Of a stretch of 57,576 nt of DNA, positions 17,073-28,302 are shown one piece after another. A model generated the notes under the pieces. That model saw only the letters and a program-made list of their open reading frames with translations, was not told the DNA's origin and searched no databases. The DNA comes from Myxococcales bacterium. Lineage in GTDB: Bacteria; Myxococcota; Myxococcia; Myxococcales; JAKAPL01. The stretch is taken from positions 1 to 57,576 of the forward strand of contig JAJXUD010000026.1 in NCBI GenBank assembly GCA_021783235.1, in the 5' to 3' direction. The translations under genes were made by a program, and so were the position numbers. Every line of letters starts with the position of its first letter. Position 1 is the stretch's first letter.

Positions 17073-17927
17073 CTATCGAGTCTGAACCGGCAGCTCGGCC
17101 ACCGCGCGGCTCTCGGCCTCGATGGCGCCGGCCCCGGCGCGGTTCGCGTGCCAGACCTCGACGAGGCCGAGCCCGGCCGCGGGGAGCTGGCCCAGCGCGG
17201 CGGGGCCGATGAGCTGCCGACCCGGGTCGGTCTGTTGCGGGCACTCGACGCTCTCGAGGTTGCCGCTCTGCGGATCGGTCACCTCGACCCAGGCGTCGCT
17301 GAGGCTCGCCCCGCCGGGCATCCAGCGGACGTCGAGCGCGCTGTCGCGCGAGAGGAGCGGCAGCCCCGCCTGCGGGAGGGCCGGCGCCGTCACGGTGACG
17401 GGCGCCACGGCCCCGACCGTCACGTCGAAGGTGGGAAAGCCGTTCTGCCCGCCCCCCTTCACCTCGAGCGCGTCGTTCGCCTTCCAGACGAGCGGTTCGC
17501 GCAGCTCGAAGACGTAGAGCCCCTGCCGGAAGTGGAGCGTGCCGACGGTGGTGCCCGCGACGATCACGTCGACCGGGCCCACGTCGAGGTTCTCCTCGAC
17601 GCAGCCGTCGTCGGTGACGCCCGGGTCGGTGGCGCTGACGCAGCAGCCGCCCTGCACGTTGCCGGGGCAGGGGTTCGCGACGGTTCCCGCGTCGACGCCC
17701 GCCGCCTGGGCGGAGGCCGACAGGCCGCTCCAGAAGCAGGCGTTGATCCGGTAGGTCGGCTGGCTCCCGGGGCTCGCGGGCGCCCGCTCCGCGAAGGTCA
17801 CGAGCCCCGTGGGGCCGTCCACGGGGCCCGCGTCGAACGGGCCCGACGGGCCGTTCTTGCAGGCCGTCGCCGTGAGGCACGCGAGCGCGAAGGCGGCGCC
17901 GGCGAGGAGTCGTTGAACTGAATTCAT
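17073..17927 (-). CDS. exported lipoprotein, unknown function
   Basis: This 284-residue protein has a signal peptide [17 protein letters not shown] with the lipobox Cys at about 23, followed by a short DAGPVDGP linker typical of Myxococcota lipoproteins. The rest is beta-rich with several Cys (ACFWSG, GCCVS) and no catalytic motif I recognise. A middle portion ([18 protein letters not shown]) looks like an immunoglobulin-like or C2-like strand series. I chose the ATG at 17927 over upstream in-frame starts because it begins the signal peptide. It is divergent from the GIY-YIG gene, only 36 bases away. Confidence 0.75.
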   Translation of the reverse strand: MNSVQRLLAGAAFALACLTATACKNGPSGPFDAGPVDGPTGLVTFAERAPASPGSQPTYRINACFWSGLSASAQAAGVDAGTVANPCPGNVQGGCCVSATDPGVTDDGCVEENLDVGPVDVIVAGTTVGTLHFRQGLYVFELREPLVWKANDALEVKGGGQNGFPTFDVTVGAVAPVTVTAPALPQAGLPLLSRDSALDVRWMPGGASLSDAWVEVTDPQSGNLESVECPQQTDPGRQLIGPAALGQLPAAGLGLVEVWHANRAGAGAIEAESRAVAELPVQTR

Positions 17928-17963
17928 GGCGGCTTTGCCCCGTTCGTCTGCGAAAGTAGGGCC

Positions 17964-18335
17964 ATGCCGCCGAGGTCGCCACCCCCGCCGAGGCTCCCCG
18001 CGGCCGGCTGGATCGTCTACCTGCTCCGCTGCCGCGACGGGAGCCTCTACGCGGGGATCACGAACGATCTGCCGCGGCGGCTCGCCGCCCACAACTCGGG
18101 AAAGGGGGCGGCCTACACCCGATCACGCCGGCCGGTCGCGGTGGTCTACCGGGAGGGGGGGCTCGATCGGTCGGCCGCCCTGCGGCGGGAGGCCGCGCTC
18201 AAGCGGCTCACCCGGGCGCAGAAGCTCGAGCTCGCCGGGCTGGCCCAGCGGCCCGTCAGGCGAGCTGCACGTACACCGCGGTCCCGTCGAAGCAGACCGG
18301 GATCGACGGCAGGTTCTGATAGGCCGGGCCGGTGA
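17964..18335 (+). CDS. GIY-YIG nuclease-domain protein (YhbQ/UPF0213-like)
   Basis: This 123-residue protein has a GIY-YIG domain at about 15-85: the WIVYLLRC strand, YAGITND in place of the strict YIG triad, catalytic-type Arg in LPRRLAAHN, and YTRSRRP. Family members of this size are single-domain nucleases or nuclease-like proteins of unclear function. The last ~40 residues are Arg/Ser-rich and overlap the 3' end of the convergent Rieske gene by 80 bases, so the C-terminal tail may be only a read-through extension beyond the family's usual ~95 residues. Confidence 0.85.
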   Translation: MPPRSPPPPRLPAAGWIVYLLRCRDGSLYAGITNDLPRRLAAHNSGKGAAYTRSRRPVAVVYREGGLDRSAALRREAALKRLTRAQKLELAGLAQRPVRRAARTPRSRRSRPGSTAGSDRPGR

Positions 18336-18831
18336 GGACCTTGCCCGTCAGGTCGTAGGTCGAGCGGTGGCAGGGGCACTCGAGGACGTTCCCCGCCGGG
18401 GAGACCTCGCAGCACTGGTGGGTGCAGGAGGCCGAGAAGGCCGAGAACTGGCCGTTGCCCTGGTTCACGACCGCGAAGACGTTCCCCTGGCAGATCGGAT
18501 CCGAGTAGCGGTTGTCGGTGTAGACGCCGATCCCGTTCGGGCTCGCGATCTCCGGGTGGTCCGCGAGGGTCAGGACGAGCGTGTTGGCGTTCGTCTCGCA
18601 GGCGGGGCCTCTGCCCGCGTCTGCGCCGCCGCTGCTCGTCCCCCCGCTGCTCCCGCCAGTCGACCCGCCGCTCGTACCGCCGCTCGTACCGCCCGTCGAG
18701 CGGGCGCCGCCGGTCTCGGGAGGGAGACAGGCGGCCGGAATGGCGAGCGCCGCGAGGCCGGCGGCCTGAAGGATGCTCCTTCGCGTCAGCGGTTGGTCGA
18801 GGATCGGGAGGAGGCGCTTGTCGTCGGGCAT
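18256..18831 (-). CDS. Tat-exported Rieske [2Fe-2S] lipoprotein
   Basis: This 191-residue protein has a twin-arginine signal (LTRRSILQ) followed by a hydrophobic stretch and lipobox IPAAC (Cys35). A Gly/Ser/Thr linker covers about residues 40-70. A Rieske domain follows with the ligand pairs CTHQC (about 136-140) and CPCH (about 152-155), and a disulfide-type extra Cys after the first box. It would sit on the periplasmic side as a small electron carrier, unlike quinol-cytochrome reductases, whose partner genes are absent here. The ATG at 18831 lies 50 bases from a Pho-box-like tandem repeat shared with the divergent kinase. Confidence 0.9.
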   Translation of the reverse strand: MPDDKRLLPILDQPLTRRSILQAAGLAALAIPAACLPPETGGARSTGGTSGGTSGGSTGGSSGGTSSGGADAGRGPACETNANTLVLTLADHPEIASPNGIGVYTDNRYSDPICQGNVFAVVNQGNGQFSAFSASCTHQCCEVSPAGNVLECPCHRSTYDLTGKVLTGPAYQNLPSIPVCFDGTAVYVQLA

Positions 18832-18880
18832 GGTGGCGGAGAATACCTCGCCCGGGCCCGGAGTCGAAGCGCACGGTTGT

Positions 18881-18898
18881 GTGACATCTCCGTGACGG
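18881..18898 (-). promoter_or_regulatory. Pho-box-like tandem repeat
   Basis: Read on the minus strand, CCGTCAC-GGAG-ATGTCAC reproduces the 7-4-7 layout of the PhoB/PhoP box (CTGTCAY-N4-CTGTCAY), with five to six matches in each half. It lies in the 126-base divergent region between the Rieske and kinase genes. A response-regulator site is plausible; no regulator gene is nearby. Confidence 0.35.
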
Positions 18899-18957
18899 AA
18901 AGGTCGCGGGGATGAACCGCTGGCCGTGCGGCCCAGCCGTCGGTAGAGTGGCTTGCC

Positions 18958-20670
18958 ATGTCCGAGGGGGTTCCATTCGGCCGTTATCTCCTGCTGCGGC
19001 AGATCGCCGCCGGCGGGATGGCCGAGCTCTTCCTCGCGCGCCAGGGGGGGCCGGGCCGCTTCTCCCGGAGCCTCGTGGTCAAGCGGATCCTCCCGCACCT
19101 CGCGAGCGACCCGAAGTTCGTCGGGATGTTCCTCGACGAGGCGGCGCTCGCGGCGCAGCTCTCGCACCCGCACATCGCGCAGCTCTACGACTTCGGCGAC
19201 GTCGACGGGCAGTACTTCCTCGCCCTCGAGCTCGTGCGCGGGCCGGACCTCTCGAGCGTCGTCGAGGCCGCCCGCGCGCTCGGCGAGCCGATTCCCGTCG
19301 AGATCGCGCTGCGGCTCGGATGCCAGCTCCTCTCGGCGCTCGACTACGCCCACCGCGCGGCGGACGACGAGGGGCGCCCGCTCCGGATCGTCCACCGGGA
19401 CGTCTCGCCGCAGAACGTCCTCGTCTCGTACCAGGGCTCCGCGAAGCTCGTCGACTTCGGCATCGCCAAGGCGGCCTCCGCGCTCCAGCGGACGGACGCC
19501 GGCATGGTGAAGGGGAAGTTCAACTACATGGCGCCCGAGCAGCTGCGCGGCGATCCGCTCGACGGCCGCTGCGACGAGTACGCGGCGGCGCTCGTGCTCC
19601 ACGAGCTCCTCACCCTCTCCCCCGCGCTCGAGGGCGAGGGGGCGGGCGCCATCGCGGGGGCGCTCGAGGCGCGGGTGCGGCCCGCCGCCGAGCTGCGGCC
19701 GGATCTTCCGCCCGAGGTCGCCCTCGCGCTCGGGCGGGCGCTCTCCAAGGATCGCGAGGTGCGCTTCCCCTCCTGCCGCGAGTTCGGCGAGGCGCTCGAG
19801 GGCTTTCTCGTCGGATCCGGCCGGACCGTGCCGGAGCACGAGATCGCGAGCTTTCTCGAGGCGCTCCAGGCGCGGGTCGGTCGGCCGCTCGCGGCGGTGG
19901 GGCCGGGGAGCGGCAGCGAGCAGCGGGTGGGGGCTTCGCCGGGGAGCGGGCCGCACGACACGCTGCTGAGCGGGCAGAGCGGGAAGAGCGCCCAGGAGCT
20001 CCCCGTCGAACCGGTCGCGCCGTCGCGCCGCCCGGCGGCGCTTTTGGCCGTGGGGCTCGTCGTCGCGGCGGCGTTCGCGGGCGGGCTCTGGTGGAAGGAG
20101 GGGAAGCGGGCCGCGGAGCCGCCTCGCGCTCCGGCGGCGACGGCGGCCCCGGCCGCGATGGCGGAGACCAACCTGCCGCCCCTGCCGTCGCTGCCGTCGA
20201 CTCCGACGCCCGCTCCCGACCGGCCGCGGGAGGCGCACGAGCGCGAGCTGCCCGCGCGGGAGTCGGAGCTCGCCCATCGCCGCGCGGCCGAACAGCGCGC
20301 GGCCGAGCGCCGTTCAGCCGAGCGCCGTGAAGCCGCGCCCGCTCGGGTGAAGCCGCCGGCCGCGGCCGTCGCGGCGTCGCCTGCCGGCGCGAAGCCCGAG
20401 GCGCCCCTCGCCGCGCCGCCCGCCGCGCCGACGCAGTGGGACGACTACCAGCCGTCGGCGCCGGCCACCCCGACCGCGCCCCCCTCGTACCCGGGCTACG
20501 GGCAGGGCTACCCGCCGCAGGGTTACCCCCAGCCGTACGGCCAGCCCTACGGCCAGCGTTACGGGCAGCCCTACCAGCAGCCCTACGGGCAGCGCTACGG
20601 ACAGCCGTACCAGCAGCCCTACGGGCAGCCCGGCTCCCAGGGCTACGGCTATCCGGGCTGGGGGCGCTGA
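18958..20670 (+). CDS. membrane Ser/Thr protein kinase with extracytoplasmic Tyr/Gln/Pro repeat tail
   Basis: This is a 570-residue Hanks-type kinase. The cytoplasmic N-terminal kinase domain (about 8-275) has a G-rich loop AAGGMAELF, Lys42, Glu61, the catalytic HRDVSPQN at 146-153 and DFG at 166-168, so it should be active. A single membrane segment lies at about 360-378. The outer part is an Ala/Pro and Arg/Glu-rich stalk and then a tail of YGQPYQQPYGQR-type repeats (about 520-565). The tail resembles low-complexity adhesive or prion-like regions. The signal sensed is unknown. It shares a divergent promoter region with the Rieske lipoprotein. Confidence 0.93.
   Translation: MSEGVPFGRYLLLRQIAAGGMAELFLARQGGPGRFSRSLVVKRILPHLASDPKFVGMFLDEAALAAQLSHPHIAQLYDFGDVDGQYFLALELVRGPDLSSVVEAARALGEPIPVEIALRLGCQLLSALDYAHRAADDEGRPLRIVHRDVSPQNVLVSYQGSAKLVDFGIAKAASALQRTDAGMVKGKFNYMAPEQLRGDPLDGRCDEYAAALVLHELLTLSPALEGEGAGAIAGALEARVRPAAELRPDLPPEVALALGRALSKDREVRFPSCREFGEALEGFLVGSGRTVPEHEIASFLEALQARVGRPLAAVGPGSGSEQRVGASPGSGPHDTLLSGQSGKSAQELPVEPVAPSRRPAALLAVGLVVAAAFAGGLWWKEGKRAAEPPRAPAATAAPAAMAETNLPPLPSLPSTPTPAPDRPREAHERELPARESELAHRRAAEQRAAERRSAERREAAPARVKPPAAAVAASPAGAKPEAPLAAPPAAPTQWDDYQPSAPATPTAPPSYPGYGQGYPPQGYPQPYGQPYGQRYGQPYQQPYGQRYGQPYQQPYGQPGSQGYGYPGWGR
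20510..20650 (+). repeat. imperfect tandem repeats encoding PYGQ/YQQ units
   Basis: The 3' end of the kinase gene is built from short repeats of the form CAGCCSTACGGS with a higher-order unit of about 36 bases (YGQPYQQPYGQ plus R or P) visible twice. Such arrays commonly vary in copy number between strains. Confidence 0.7.
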
Positions 20671-20699
20671 CGTCGCGGCGCATCGCACGAATCCCGGAT

Positions 20700-20727
20700 T
20701 TGCCAAGTCCTTTTTCATGGCTATCTT
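20700..20727 (+). promoter_or_regulatory. candidate housekeeping-type promoter of lon
   Basis: TTGCCA (20700-20705) and TATCTT (20722-20727) are separated by 16 bases. They lie in a locally AT-rich stretch 91 bases upstream of the lon ATG and just after the kinase stop. This suggests lon is transcribed independently of the kinase. Confidence 0.35.
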
Positions 20728-20817
20728 CAGCCGGTTCGGATAGTAGCTGAAGGCCGCGCGGTCGAGCGAGCGGCGCCCCGCGACGGGGCCGTCCAGCCAG
20801 GAGAGAAGAGAAGACCC

Positions 20818-23289
<2,472 letters not shown>

Positions 23290-23320
23290 TCCAGCCAGCT
23301 CTGGTAGACCGTCGAGCCCG

Positions 23321-23908
23321 TCAGAAGAGGGGGAAGCCCAGCTCGCGGAGCGCGTTGAGGACCCGGAGCGCGGGAAGGCCTCGGGCATTGAAGATGTCGC
23401 CCTCCACCCGGTCGAAGAGCTTGAGGCCCCGACCCTCGATCCGGTAGGCGCCGACCGAGCCTTCCCACTCCCCGGTCTCGACGTAGCGGTCGATCTCGTC
23501 GTCGCCCACCATCCGCATGGAGATCCGCGTCAGCTCGTGCTGGACGCGCAGCGCATGGCTCTTCTCGCAGAGGAGCGCCACGCCGGTGATGAGGTGGTGC
23601 TGCCGTCCGCGCAGCCGCTGGAGCTGAGCGCGGGCCGCGGCGGCGTCCTCGGGCTTGGAGAACAGCTCCCCGTCGCAGACGAGGATCTGGTCGGCGCCGA
23701 GGACGAGCGCCTCGGGAAAGCGCCGCGCGACGCCGCGCGCCTTCCCGAGCGCGAGCGCCTCGGCGAGGTCCCCTGGCGAGAGCCCGGGCGGCCGGGTCTC
23801 CTCGTAGTCGGGAGGCTCGATCCGGAAGCGAAGCCCGAGCGCCTCGAGGATCTCGCGGCGCGTGGGGGAAGAGGAAGCGAGGATGAGCTCGGTCGGCGCG
23901 TCGGCCAT
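23321..23908 (-). CDS. maf: Maf family nucleoside triphosphate pyrophosphatase
   Basis: This 195-residue cytoplasmic house-cleaning enzyme hydrolyses non-canonical or modified nucleotides. The signature strands LILASSSPTRREIL near the N terminus, the metal-binding Glu in YEETRPPG, GADQILV in the middle, and the C-terminal YRIEGRGLKLFDRVEGD are all present. It is convergent with lon, 31 bases apart. Subfamily (dTTP/UTP or m7GTP) was not assigned. Confidence 0.94.
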   Translation of the reverse strand: MADAPTELILASSSPTRREILEALGLRFRIEPPDYEETRPPGLSPGDLAEALALGKARGVARRFPEALVLGADQILVCDGELFSKPEDAAAARAQLQRLRGRQHHLITGVALLCEKSHALRVQHELTRISMRMVGDDEIDRYVETGEWEGSVGAYRIEGRGLKLFDRVEGDIFNARGLPALRVLNALRELGFPLF

Positions 23909-23946
23909 CGGCTGCTCACTCTACACCAAGCCGCGAGAAGGAGCGG

Positions 23947-24327
23947 CTACCTTCGCCCCGAGCAGCCGAGCGCGTGCAGTTTCCGCAGCAGGGGCACGAG
24001 CAGCGGGTCGGTCTCGGGGACCCCGCCGTCGACGCTCGAGAGCTCCGAGACGTCGCGGGAGGCGTCCTCGCTGGCGGGGAACTGAGTCGGCAAGGCGCAG
24101 TCCTCGTCGCGGGGGTGACTCTCGCAGTAGGGCGAGAAGGTGGGGTCGGTGGGGAAGCGAAGCCGCTCCTGCTCGCGGATCTGCAGGAAGTGCCTCCGCC
24201 GCTCGATCCGCGCCCGGAGCTGCGAACAGCGGTCGCCTAGCGCGGCCTTGGGCGACGGGGACGCCGGCGGCGGCGTCCCCGCTGGGGTGGAGAGGAGCGC
24301 GAGGAGCGTCAGCAGGCGGGCGATCAC
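23947..24327 (-). CDS. hypothetical exported protein
   Basis: This is a 126-residue protein with an N-terminal signal peptide (MIARLLTLLALLSTPAG, then a Pro/Ser/Ala linker). The mature part has four Cys (DRCSQL, YCES, DCAL, LGCS) and a charged helix with RIERRRHFLQIREQERLRF. I do not recognise a family. It lies in the space between ppx and maf on the same strand. Typical codon usage and an intact signal peptide support a real gene. Confidence 0.6.
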   Translation of the reverse strand: MIARLLTLLALLSTPAGTPPPASPSPKAALGDRCSQLRARIERRRHFLQIREQERLRFPTDPTFSPYCESHPRDEDCALPTQFPASEDASRDVSELSSVDGGVPETDPLLVPLLRKLHALGCSGRR

Positions 24328-24345
24328 GGCTGCAGCGTACTCCTG

Positions 24346-25845
24346 CTAGCCCCGTGTCGTCTTCATCTGGAGGCGCCGGGCGAAGACGCGGCGGAAGAGC
24401 AGCGCCTCGTGCTGGGCGTCCCAGAGCTCGAGGTCGCAGGGGGAGCGGGCGCGCAGCCGCACCTCGACCACGCGGCCGTCCGTCCGCGCGCGCAGATCGC
24501 GGACGGGCTGGTGGTGGCTCCGATCGAAGGCGTCGGCGAGCCTGAGCAGGGTGGAGAGCTTGCGGACGGTCGTCACCTCGGCGGCGGAGAGGCCCGCGAG
24601 CCCCGAGTGGCCCCGCTCGGGCGTGCTGCGCCGGTGGTAGCGGGCGATCCGCGCGACGATCTCTCGCTCCCGATCGGTGAGGCCGGGGAGATCGGCGTTC
24701 TGGATGAGGTATTGGGAGTGCTTGTGGTGCCGGTGGTAGCTGACCGAATGGCCGACGTCGTGGAGGAGCGCCGCCACCTCGAGCAGCCGCCTCGACGAAG
24801 CGGGGAGCCGGTGCAGGCCGGCGAGGTCGTCGAAGAGCCGGAGGGCGAGGCGGCGGACCTGCTCGCCGTGCGCCCGATCGAACCCGAAGCGTTCCCCGAA
24901 GGCCGCCGCGGCGGCGGAGACCGAGCGGTCGTCGTCCGGGGTGCGGGTCCGGCGCATCAGGTCGACGAGCAGCCCGTCGCGCAGGCCGCGGTCCACCGCG
25001 GTCACCGTCTCGAGGCCGAGGCCCCGCATCAGCGATTCGAGGATGACGGCGCCGGCGACGACGATCTCGGCGCGGCGCGCGTCGAAGTGGCGGCGCCGCT
25101 CGCTCAGGCCCATCCGCGCGAGCTCGTCGACCGACCGGGTGACCTGCCGCCGGGTCGCGTGCGCGGTCCCGGCGCTCGCCGCATAGCCGACGACGGCGTG
25201 GATCGTGCCCGAGCTGCCGAGGGCCGATCGCGGCCCCGGGAGTCGCTTCGGCAGCGCCTCGGCGACCGCCTCGTCCGCGAAGCTCCGCAAGAGCCCGAGC
25301 TTCCGCTCGGAGATCCGCCCCGAGGCGCCGAAGAGCTCGGTCAGCCGGACGGCGCCGAGCGCGACGCTGCTCAGAGTCTCGGGCCGATCGCCGAGCGCGC
25401 TCGCGACCTCGGTGGAGCCGCCGCCGATGTCGACGACGATCGAGCGGCGCGTCGCCGGGGCGCCGTGCAGGACGCCGAGGCAGATGAGCCGCGCCTCCTC
25501 GCGCCCCGAGATGACCTCGAGCTCGAGGCCGGCCTCGTGGCGCGCCCGCTCGACGATCTCGTCGCGGTTGCGGGCCTCGCGCACGGCGCTCGTGGCGACG
25601 GCCCGCACCCGCGCCTGGTGGCGGCGGCAGAGGGCACCGTAGCGCCTGAGGGTCGAGAGGAGCCGATTCGCGACCTCGCGCGGGATCGCGCCGGTGGCGA
25701 AGACGCCTTCCCCGGGCCGGGTGGGATCGCGCTCCTGGTGCAGGAGCGCGAGCGAGCCGTCGGCCTCCGGGCGGGCGAGCTCGAGCCGGACCGCGTTGGT
25801 GCCGACGTCGATGGCCGCGAGGATGGTGGGGGCTGGCGAAGTCAT
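24346..25845 (-). CDS. ppx: Ppx/GppA exopolyphosphatase with C-terminal HD domain
   Basis: This 499-residue cytoplasmic enzyme removes terminal phosphates from polyphosphate and possibly pppGpp. The N-terminal actin-like ATPase fold carries AAIDVGTNAVRLEL (phosphate loop 1), then VVDIGGGSTEV (loop 2). The C-terminal helical half is an HD domain with LLHDVGHSVSYHRHHKHS, as in longer members of the family. The ATG at 25845 has AGGA seven bases upstream; the longer upstream frame is antisense to ppk. It is divergent from ppk with 138 bases between starts, so degradation and synthesis of polyphosphate are probably co-regulated. Confidence 0.95.
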   Translation of the reverse strand: MTSPAPTILAAIDVGTNAVRLELARPEADGSLALLHQERDPTRPGEGVFATGAIPREVANRLLSTLRRYGALCRRHQARVRAVATSAVREARNRDEIVERARHEAGLELEVISGREEARLICLGVLHGAPATRRSIVVDIGGGSTEVASALGDRPETLSSVALGAVRLTELFGASGRISERKLGLLRSFADEAVAEALPKRLPGPRSALGSSGTIHAVVGYAASAGTAHATRRQVTRSVDELARMGLSERRRHFDARRAEIVVAGAVILESLMRGLGLETVTAVDRGLRDGLLVDLMRRTRTPDDDRSVSAAAAAFGERFGFDRAHGEQVRRLALRLFDDLAGLHRLPASSRRLLEVAALLHDVGHSVSYHRHHKHSQYLIQNADLPGLTDREREIVARIARYHRRSTPERGHSGLAGLSAAEVTTVRKLSTLLRLADAFDRSHHQPVRDLRARTDGRVVEVRLRARSPCDLELWDAQHEALLFRRVFARRLQMKTTRG

Positions 25846-25877
25846 CGATTTTCCTGGCGGAAACCGGCGGCGCGGAA

Positions 25878-25912
25878 ATGTCACAGCCGAAATCGGCCGA
25901 ACCGTACTAAAT
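25878..25912 (+). promoter_or_regulatory. candidate ppk promoter with palindrome and Pho half-site
   Basis: A TACTAAAT -10-like element (25905-25912) follows a perfect GCCGA-AA-TCGGC palindrome (25886-25897), which overlaps a single ATGTCAC half-site (25878-25884). The second Pho half-site is not recognisable, so PhoB-type control is only suggested. The region also serves the divergent ppx. Confidence 0.3.
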
Positions 25913-25983
25913 ACTCCCCCTGCCTGACAGCGGGCCGTCGCTCCTGACGCAAACGGGGCGGCGCACCGCTGCTGGCGCCGCCG

Positions 25984-28200
25984 ATGGCGAGTTCGCTCGA
26001 CAACGTCCGTCCGATCCGCCAGCTGCCTTCTTCTCCCGAGGCCGGCCCCCCCCCCTCGGAGAAGGACGGGGCGGCCCTCGGACAATCCCCCGAGGCCTGG
26101 CCGGGGCCGGAGCTCGCCGACCCGCGCCACTACCTGAACCGAGAGCTCTCGTGGCTCGCCTTCAACGAGCGGGTCCTCGGGGAGGCCAGGGACGAGCGGC
26201 TGCCGATCCTCGAGCGGCTCAAGTTCCTCGCGATCGTCGGCTCGAACCTCGACGAGTTCTTCATGGTGCGGGTGGCGGGGCTCAAGCAGCAGATCTCCGG
26301 GAAGGTGGCCGACGCGCCGCCCGACGGCCTGCTCCCGGCGGAGCAGCTCGCCCGGATCTCCGACCGGGCCCATGCGCAGGCGGCCTCCGCCGACGGGCTG
26401 TGGCTCTCGGAGATCCGGCCGACTCTCGCCCGCCACGGGCTCGCGCTCGTGCCCGCGGCCGACTGGAGCGCGGAGCAGCGCGCGGCCGTCCGGGCGGCCT
26501 TCTCGAGCCAGGTCTTCCCGGCGCTGACGCCGCTCGCGGTCGACCCGGGGCATCCCTTCCCGCAGCTTCGCAACAAGTCGATCAACGTCGCGGTCAGCCT
26601 TCGGCCGCCCGCCGGCGGCCGGCGGAAAGGGGCGCGCGCGAGCCTGCTCGCCGTCGTGCAGGTGCCGCAGGTTCTCGGGCGAGTCCACCGGCTGCCCGTG
26701 GCGGTGGGCCAGGCGTTCGCGCTCCTCGAGGACGTCATCGCCGCGCACGTGGGCGATCTCTTCCCGGGCTATTCGGTTCGCCACACCGCGGCCTTCCGCG
26801 TGACCCGCAACTGGGACCTCCTCTTCGACGACGAGGACTCCGAGGATCTCCTCTCGACCGTCCAGGAGGAGCTGCGCCGCCGCGATCGGGGCGCCGCCGT
26901 GCGGCTCGAGATCGCGGCCGGGGCCCCGCCGGAGCTCGAACGGGCGCTCGCCGCGGCGCTCGGACTCGAGGCGGCCGACGTGTACCGGCTGGAAGGGCCG
27001 CTCCAGCCGCAGGATCTGCTCTCGCTCGGCGAGCTCGACCCGAGGCCCGAGCTGCGCGTCGAGCCCTTCGTCCCGACCGTCCCGGCGGCGCTGCGCGACG
27101 CCGGCAGCGTCGCGCAGGCGATCTCGCGCAGCGACGTGCTGCTGCACCACCCCTACGAGTCGTTCGACCCGGTCGTCCGCTTCGTCGAGGAGGCGGCCGA
27201 CGACCCCACGGTCCTCGCCATCAAGCAGACGCTCTACCGCACGAGCGGCGACAGCCCCTTCGTGCGCGCGCTCTCCCGGGCCGCCGAGAACGGCAAGCAG
27301 GTGACGGCCATCGTCGAGATCAAGGCGCGTTTCGACGAGGCGAACAACATCGCCTGGGCCCGCCGGCTCGAGGAGAACGGCGTCCACGTGGTCTACGGCA
27401 TCATCGGCCTCAAGACCCACTGCAAGGTGGCGCTCGTGGTGCGCCGCGAGGGCGGCCGCATCCGCCGCCACGTCCACCTCGGCACCGGCAACTACAATCC
27501 GCAGACCGCGCGGCAATACACCGACCTGTCGCTCTTCACGGCCCGCGAGGAGCTCGCCGACGACGTCTCGGCCCTCTTCAACATGCTGACGGGCTACTGC
27601 CAGCCGCCGCAGTGGAAGCGGCTCGCGGTCGCCCCGCTCGACCTGCACCGCCGCGTGATCGAGCTCGTGGGCCGCGAGGCGGCGCGGGCCCGCGCGGGGG
27701 AGCCTGGGCGCATCGTCGCCAAGATGAACTCGCTCGCCGATCCCGAGGTCATCCGCGCGCTCTACGCCGCGAGCGCCGCGGGGGTGGAGATCGACCTGTT
27801 CGTGCGCGGGATCTGCTGCCTCCGCCCCGGTGTTCCGGGCGTCTCCGAGCGGATCCGCGTGACCAGCATCGTCGACCGTTTCCTCGAGCACAGCCGCGTG
27901 CTGGCCTTCGGCGAAGGGGAGCGGGCCGAGGTCTACCTCTCCTCCGCGGACTGGATGCCGCGAAACTTCCACCGGCGCATCGAGGTGCTCTACCCCGTCG
28001 AGGACCCCCGCCTGCGGGCGCGGCTGCTCGACGAGGTGCTGGGTCTCGCGCGCCGCGACGGCCAGAAGGCGCACGGCCTCGCGTCCGACGGCAGCTACGA
28101 GCCGATCGCACCCGAGGGGAAGCCGCTGCGCAGCCAGGCGGCGCTCCTCGAGGCGGCGCGCCGCGGGCCGGCGAAGCCCGAGCCGCTGCTGCGCGCCTGA
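25984..28200 (+). CDS. ppk: polyphosphate kinase Ppk1
   Basis: This 738-residue enzyme reversibly polymerises the gamma-phosphate of ATP into polyphosphate. The family N-terminal segment HYLNRELSWLAFNERVL starts near residue 45. The catalytic half contains AIKQTLYRTSGDSPFV, IVEIKARFDEANNI and GLKTHCKVAL with the phosphorylated-type His, then HVHLGTGNYNP and the second histidine region FHRRIEVLYPVED. Before the core is a variable Pro/Ser-rich leader containing a run of ten C residues (26046-26055). Length is normal for Ppk1. Polyphosphate supports stress survival and development in myxobacteria. Confidence 0.97.
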   Translation: MASSLDNVRPIRQLPSSPEAGPPPSEKDGAALGQSPEAWPGPELADPRHYLNRELSWLAFNERVLGEARDERLPILERLKFLAIVGSNLDEFFMVRVAGLKQQISGKVADAPPDGLLPAEQLARISDRAHAQAASADGLWLSEIRPTLARHGLALVPAADWSAEQRAAVRAAFSSQVFPALTPLAVDPGHPFPQLRNKSINVAVSLRPPAGGRRKGARASLLAVVQVPQVLGRVHRLPVAVGQAFALLEDVIAAHVGDLFPGYSVRHTAAFRVTRNWDLLFDDEDSEDLLSTVQEELRRRDRGAAVRLEIAAGAPPELERALAAALGLEAADVYRLEGPLQPQDLLSLGELDPRPELRVEPFVPTVPAALRDAGSVAQAISRSDVLLHHPYESFDPVVRFVEEAADDPTVLAIKQTLYRTSGDSPFVRALSRAAENGKQVTAIVEIKARFDEANNIAWARRLEENGVHVVYGIIGLKTHCKVALVVRREGGRIRRHVHLGTGNYNPQTARQYTDLSLFTAREELADDVSALFNMLTGYCQPPQWKRLAVAPLDLHRRVIELVGREAARARAGEPGRIVAKMNSLADPEVIRALYAASAAGVEIDLFVRGICCLRPGVPGVSERIRVTSIVDRFLEHSRVLAFGEGERAEVYLSSADWMPRNFHRRIEVLYPVEDPRLRARLLDEVLGLARRDGQKAHGLASDGSYEPIAPEGKPLRSQAALLEAARRGPAKPEPLLRA

Positions 28201-28302
28201 CGTCACCCAGAGTCAACGCGGCTTTCGCGCGGGCGCCATCCGCGCCCGGCAGACTGGGCATCGTGCCGAGGTGGCCGCCGACGGTCCACCTCCCTCGACG
28301 AG

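Noticed and set aside
25845-28206. Extension of the ppx frame across ppk on the minus strand (up to 28206)
   Set aside because: The upstream part is antisense to ppk; the conserved Ppx/GppA domain starts at the ATG at 25845, which has its own ribosome site.
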